Positions 60,200 to 64,000 of a stretch of 64,000 nucleotides of DNA are shown one piece after another. The stretch is from Spinacia oleracea (Eukaryota > Streptophyta > Magnoliopsida > Caryophyllales > Amaranthaceae), in contig NC_079490.1 of NCBI RefSeq assembly GCF_020520425.1, positions 55,654,517-55,718,516 on the forward strand, written 5' to 3'. Under the pieces are notes generated by a model, which had not been told where the DNA came from, made no database searches, and saw only the letters and a program-made list of their open reading frames with translations. Each line of letters starts with the position of its first letter. Within the stretch, counting starts at the first letter, position 1. The position numbers and the translations under genes are program-made.

Positions 60200-62262
60200 T
60201 TGTGTTTTTTGTTTGGTTGGCCCTCCTTTTTTTTATTTCTTTGAGTTTCTCCTTCCCGTGTCGTTTTGTTGTTATTTTTTCCTCTGTCTCAACATGGAAG
60301 ACCTTTATAGCAGTTAACTCTTGTATGTAGCTTTTGTTGTTGACTTTGAGCTTGAGTGTACATGTCTTCCCTACGCATTGTTGTAGTTCATTTGAAACCT
60401 TCTCGACCCCCTTTTCCTGGATTTGCATTGTAATTATTGTGTATGTCATCGCATTTTGTTATCTTTGTGTATTTGATTATTGTGAATGTCTTACCTGATC
60501 ATAAATCTTCATCATTGATGCTATAGGGTTTGCAATAATTTTTTCCACGTCTTTGTCAAAGATCGCCACAGTCATCGTTGCGTTTCCGTCATCAATTGTG
60601 GCAATTATTCGGTACCTACAGTAGATGATATTAGATATGTTGATGTTATTGTGGTATATTATATTGGATATAGTAATGGTACTCCACCTGTTGATGGGGA
60701 ATTCTGGGAAATCTTGGCATTTGTTGTTGTATTGATTCTCATCTACTCTTGATTTGCAGTTGTTGCATGAAGTGTACATCCAACCGCACTCTTGGTCGTG
60801 GATGAATGTTATTTTTTCCACGCAAGTATAAGTGTTCATGTGTTCCTGAGAAGATTAAATCAGGACTTAGTTGTTGTACATATCTTATTTGTAAAGGATA
60901 TTTAATAGTGTTTTACCTCATTTTCTTCTCCTTCCATGTATAGTTGTTGTACTTCTTTGATTGTTTTCCGATTCTTGACCATCGCCTCCTCGATACTCTC
61001 TGGCTGGGTGGCTTCTATTCGAACTATTTGTTGTAGCGGCACATCAACCATGCTTTATGAAAGTGTACAATTGGTAATTAGTATTGGGTTCAGTATTTGC
61101 GTAGTTGTTAATGGTTGGTTTGTTATACAATTTAGCATTATTGATTTCTTACTCTCTCTTGAATTGTTGGACTTCTGGAATGTCTAGATTGATGTATATC
61201 TTTGTTCCTCCGTTAGAATTCAGTTGGTAGTTCCCTGCAACAACATCGTTAATTATTAGTACGTGTTTAAATTATATGTTGTCAAACTCTTTGGTTTCTC
61301 TATTGGTTTGTGTTGCCATTTACCATTGAACGTTGTTACTCTAGTAGCTGTGATGATTACTATGTGTGGTTGTGATCCGTTGTTTGGTATGTCATCGGTC
61401 ACCAGATCTGCTTGGGTTCCCCACAGCGTTACCGCGACTTTGTTGTTCCTGTGTTGAAAGCATGATGGTCATTATGTTATTGCATATGTTGTTGTCTTGT
61501 TTTTTTTTGGATGTATTCCGTACCTTGCATCTTGGATGTGGATTGTCCGGCGTTGTTCTGTTGGGTGGTTTTGGTTGGTTTGGATTTTGTTCTCTACTCC
61601 AATTAGCTGACCAATTACCTCTGCATCATGAGTAAGTGTTATTTTATTGAATGTATTAGATGTTGTTTGGGTTGTTTTCCCCATAGTGTTTGTTCAATGT
61701 GTTTTGGGCCCCTTGAAGATGCTAATGTAGTTGTTTATCTAGAGGGTGAGGGTGTCTAGTTTTACCTGTGAGTATGTCGGCTTTATTGTTTCGCTCAGCC
61801 AGCTAGTCGATGGGACGCAAGTTGAATTTGTGAAACGGGATTGCGGCAGCAGTTTCTTCTTGCAATGTTACTGATGTAAATGAATTGAACCATATGATGT
61901 ACTCATTCTCTACTTGTAGTCGTGTTCTGGTGTTTTTCCCGACACTGAAATGAGACAGTGTATATATTCTCCCTTCTGTTACCTTATCCTTGTAGTGATT
62001 GATTATTGTCTTCTTTATCAATGCATGTATTTGCGTTCCCTGCAACGTTCACCTGTTAGTGTGGTTTTATGTTGAAGCTAAGATAGTTTAAGGTAGTTGC
62101 TGACCTGTTCATCGAGGAGGACCATATCTATTGTATCTGGGTTTTCATTTGTTGGTTTGTATCGCACTTCCCACATACGGGTTATTCTCGCGGTTATTGT
62201 CCAATCTTTTTTAGTTGTATCCAAGTCTGCGATGTAGTTCCTTGCGACTTCCATATCCTGCA
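60200..62262 (-). CDS. Helitron-encoded RPA70-like single-stranded DNA-binding protein, multi-exon
   Basis: Exons read on -: 62,262-62,107 ('DWTITARITRMWEVRYKP', 'DMVLLDEQ'; first OB fold); 62,042-61,767 ('GTQIHALIKKTIINHYKD', 'EGRIYTLSHFSVGKN'); 61,624-61,527 ('EVIGQLIGVENKI', 'RRTIHIQDAR'); 61,451-61,332 ('NNKVAVTLWGTQADLV'); 61,237-61,151 ('GTKIYINLDIPEVQQF'); 61,051-60,919; 60,839-60,690 (zinc-ribbon 'CGWMYTSCNNCKSRV'); 60,615-60,496 ('YRIIATIDDGNATMTVAIFD'); and 60,430 to about 60,200. The order matches RPA1 DBD-A, B and C. Introns have GT-AG ends. A TAG near 61,805 ('RPID' stop 'LAERNNKADILT') interrupts the second exon, so this copy may be inactive. The first exon may extend upstream. 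Confidence 0.7.
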
Positions 62263-62502
62263 AACAGTTTGGTTTTGTTATTATTACTTTTGACTTTATC
62301 ATGAGCTAATGTAATAGAGTGTAATGGAATTACCTTTGTATGTTCTGGACTTCGAAAGATAGTCTGGAGGGTGTGTTGAAGGTAAATTGTATTCTGTAAT
62401 GCGTTGTAATTTCTGTAGTGTGTCATGTGATGTTGGGTTAATATAGTGGTTTTGTTCTGGTCTATATTAAAGTTTTCAGTTATGCATGGTTTTATTGATC
62501 GT

Positions 62503-63352
62503 TAATGCTCGTCAGTTATTGCTTTTCTGCTGTTTTTCTTGAATTTATATGTTTTTTTTATTATGTAGCAATTATTTGTAGGCTGGTTTTTAGGTGCAGT
62601 TATGGAGGGTGTTATTCTAATTGGGGTGACTTGAATTTTCAGTTACTGTCTTCTTTTGTAACTGTTCCATTAATTGGGTTTATTCTAATTGCTGAGGGTT
62701 AATTTTTCTGTAACCTTCTTATGTTGTAAATGTTCCATTTATTTCTCTGAGGTAGTTTAAACTTTTTTGTTTCAGTTTCGTTATTTATTGTTTGTCTTTC
62801 TGTACTGTGTGTTTTTTGAGTTTTCTAAGTTGTTTTAATTGCTGTGATTTATTGTTTAATGTTTTTAGTATGTCATTTAGTATATATGAAACATTTAATC
62901 GTATTCCAAGTGTAGCTAATGCATAAACCATCAGTAATTCCAAAACTGAAGTAGAGTACAGACCTTAGTGTCAAGTTCTGCCATTTATTGAAGAACTTCA
63001 GCCCCATCTCTATGCCAAAGATCGTACTTTATTCTGTCTAGCACAGGCGTTATTTATGCTTAACCTGTAAAGTGCATACAGACATATGTCAATGACAACA
63101 CAACTTCCAGAAAGGTGAAGGTCTTAGGTATAGTGTTAGAAATAATATTAATCCCATTATTTAGTTCAACATAAATCTGAAAGAGTATTAGGCCACTTGA
63201 AATGTGGTTAAAGTGTAAATCACGAGTTTTACAAACTAATAAATATTTTTATAGTAAACCATTATTCATTGTGAAGCTTACGCAATATGGGAACATTGAT
63301 AATGAAAATGTAAAAGACTATCAGGGAACTGATGCCGATGCCCTCCCTAATT
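62503..63352. other. T- and A-rich stretch without recognised genes
   Basis: I see no gene, RNA or repeat array. If the Helitron extends further right, this would be its 5' part, but no TCTCTACTA-like start (on -) is visible. Confidence 0.35.
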
Positions 63353-63655
63353 TCACCCCCTTCTGATGTGTAGAAGATACTCCCCTTCTATAAGGAGAGG
63401 GACAGACGTAAAGGTAAAAGAATTAGGAACCAAGCTAGAAACAGAGCAAACTTTCCCGTTGTTTTTTATGCTTGTTGGTTGCAATACCTCACTGTTGGAT
63501 TTTGGCTCACTATTAGGACGTTTCATGGCCTGTTCAATCATACTAAGCACACATCCAGCAGCACATCCTGTTTTAAATATTATATTATATTCCAAAAATA
63601 CATTGCCAAAAAGGAGTCCATACACTTGGGCGCTACTCAGGCTTTTTGCGTAGCA
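63353..63655 (-). CDS. unidentified exon-like reading
   Basis: On -, about 100 open codons contain 'SLSSAQVYGLLFGNVFLEYN', 'TGCAAGCVLSMIEQAMKRPN' and 'SVPLLIEGEYLLHIRRG', ending in a stop at 63,353. Composition is protein-like. CTTGCAG near 63,671 could be an acceptor, though an intervening stop near 63,660 breaks the frame from it. I do not recognise it; it may be a host exon or a fragment captured by the Helitron. Confidence 0.3.
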   Translation of the reverse strand, partial: CYAKSLSSAQVYGLLFGNVFLEYNIIFKTGCAAGCVLSMIEQAMKRPNSEPKSNSEVLQPTSIKNNGKVCSVSSLVPNSFTFTSVPLLIEGEYLLHIRRG

Positions 63656-64000
63656 TTCCCTTCATATGAGTCTTCCTGCAAGTACAACGATTCACAGATA
63701 AGATATAAAGCTGTAAAATAATGAACATAAATGCTTTTGAGTTGAAGAATGGATAGGTATATGCTGCTACCACAAGAACTTGGGCACTTTAACTAAGGCA
63801 GTCCGCACATGTAGCCTCTAGATCATTCAACTTCTTAATTAAGATAATGGTCCCTTCTTTTTGGAGTCATATGCAAAGACTTCACATAACATCATAAACC
63901 TGTTCTATGAAATAGGTGAATGAGTAATCTGATTTTTATACTCACTTTCCAAATTCTAATTCACATCTTGAATATTTGCGTACTTTTGTTTCTATTATGT
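63656..64000. other. AT-rich window end
   Basis: Nothing recognised on either strand. Confidence 0.4.

Larger units (their letters stand above)
59405..62500 (-). mobile_element. Helitron with RPA-like gene, 3' end at 59,405
   Basis: On - the terminal structure is hairpin CCCGTGC-CTC-GCACGGG (59,433-59,417), then TCAAAAAA and CTAG, followed by host T. This is the canonical Helitron 3' end with A/T insertion site and no target duplication. An intron-rich RPA70-like gene lies inside, as in plant Helitrons. Rep/helicase motifs and the TC 5' end were not found; the right boundary given is only a minimum. Confidence 0.75.

Overview
The window is plant nuclear DNA made almost wholly of nested transposable elements. 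I see no intact ordinary host gene. The evidence is plant-type Ty3/gypsy and Ty1/copia elements, a FAR1-type Mutator-like element (MULE), a Helitron with a split RPA-like gene, plant GT-AG introns and AT-rich spacers. The copia LTRs, with their tandem 'AATATTTCCGATTCCG' units, resemble ones I associate with Amaranthaceae such as spinach; that placement is from memory and is only an inference.

Layout. (1) 1-7.86 kb: right part of a Tat-like gypsy element on +: a frameshifted protease region, no RT/RH/integrase, an antisense spliced ORF (aORF1), hairpin and tandem repeat arrays, polypurine tract and LTR. (2) 7.86-13.27 kb: decayed gypsy interior ending in a chromovirus-like PPT and 2.6-kb LTR. 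(3) 13.3-17.4 kb: LTR relic, LINE ORF1-like fragments and a MITE. (4) 17.5-24.3 kb: a short palindrome-ended element whose (TA)n tract holds a 6-kb element rich in AGAACAT repeats, with two inverted tRNA-like sequences in its centre. (5) 24.3-33.8 kb: a MULE carrying two convergent genes, a FAR1/MULE transposase on + and a multi-exon gene on - for a plant-mobile-domain/DUF1985-like protein. (6) 33.9-36.4 kb: a MITE packed with palindromes, then a second AGAACAT-family end in another (TA)n(GA)n tract with a ~1-kb array of ~22-bp units. (7) 36.4-41.6 kb: gypsy 5' LTR, PBS, an intact acidic extra ORF and a broken gag, cut by a copia element on - (41.6-46.5 kb) with intact gag, broken pol and one LTR. 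(8) 46.5-53.9 kb: second Tat-like element on -, whose aORF2 on + is an eight-exon plant mobile domain (PMD) gene with its own TATA box, split by a solo copia LTR with a perfect 5-bp target duplication. (9) 53.9-57.4 kb: second copia element on -, cut by a gypsy LTR on - (57.4-59.4 kb), itself cut by a Helitron end at 59,405. (10) 59.4-64 kb: Helitron with a split RPA70-like gene on -, then mostly unassigned sequence.

How the parts relate. Two Tat elements and one MULE each carry a gene on the strand opposite their main gene, and all three encode PMD/DUF1985-like or DUF7745-like proteins. In both Tat elements GC-rich, hairpin-forming DNA lies near the promoters of the LTR and of the aORF. The AGAACAT family appears twice, each time beside a (TA)n tract. 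These recurring features are the most unusual content of the window.
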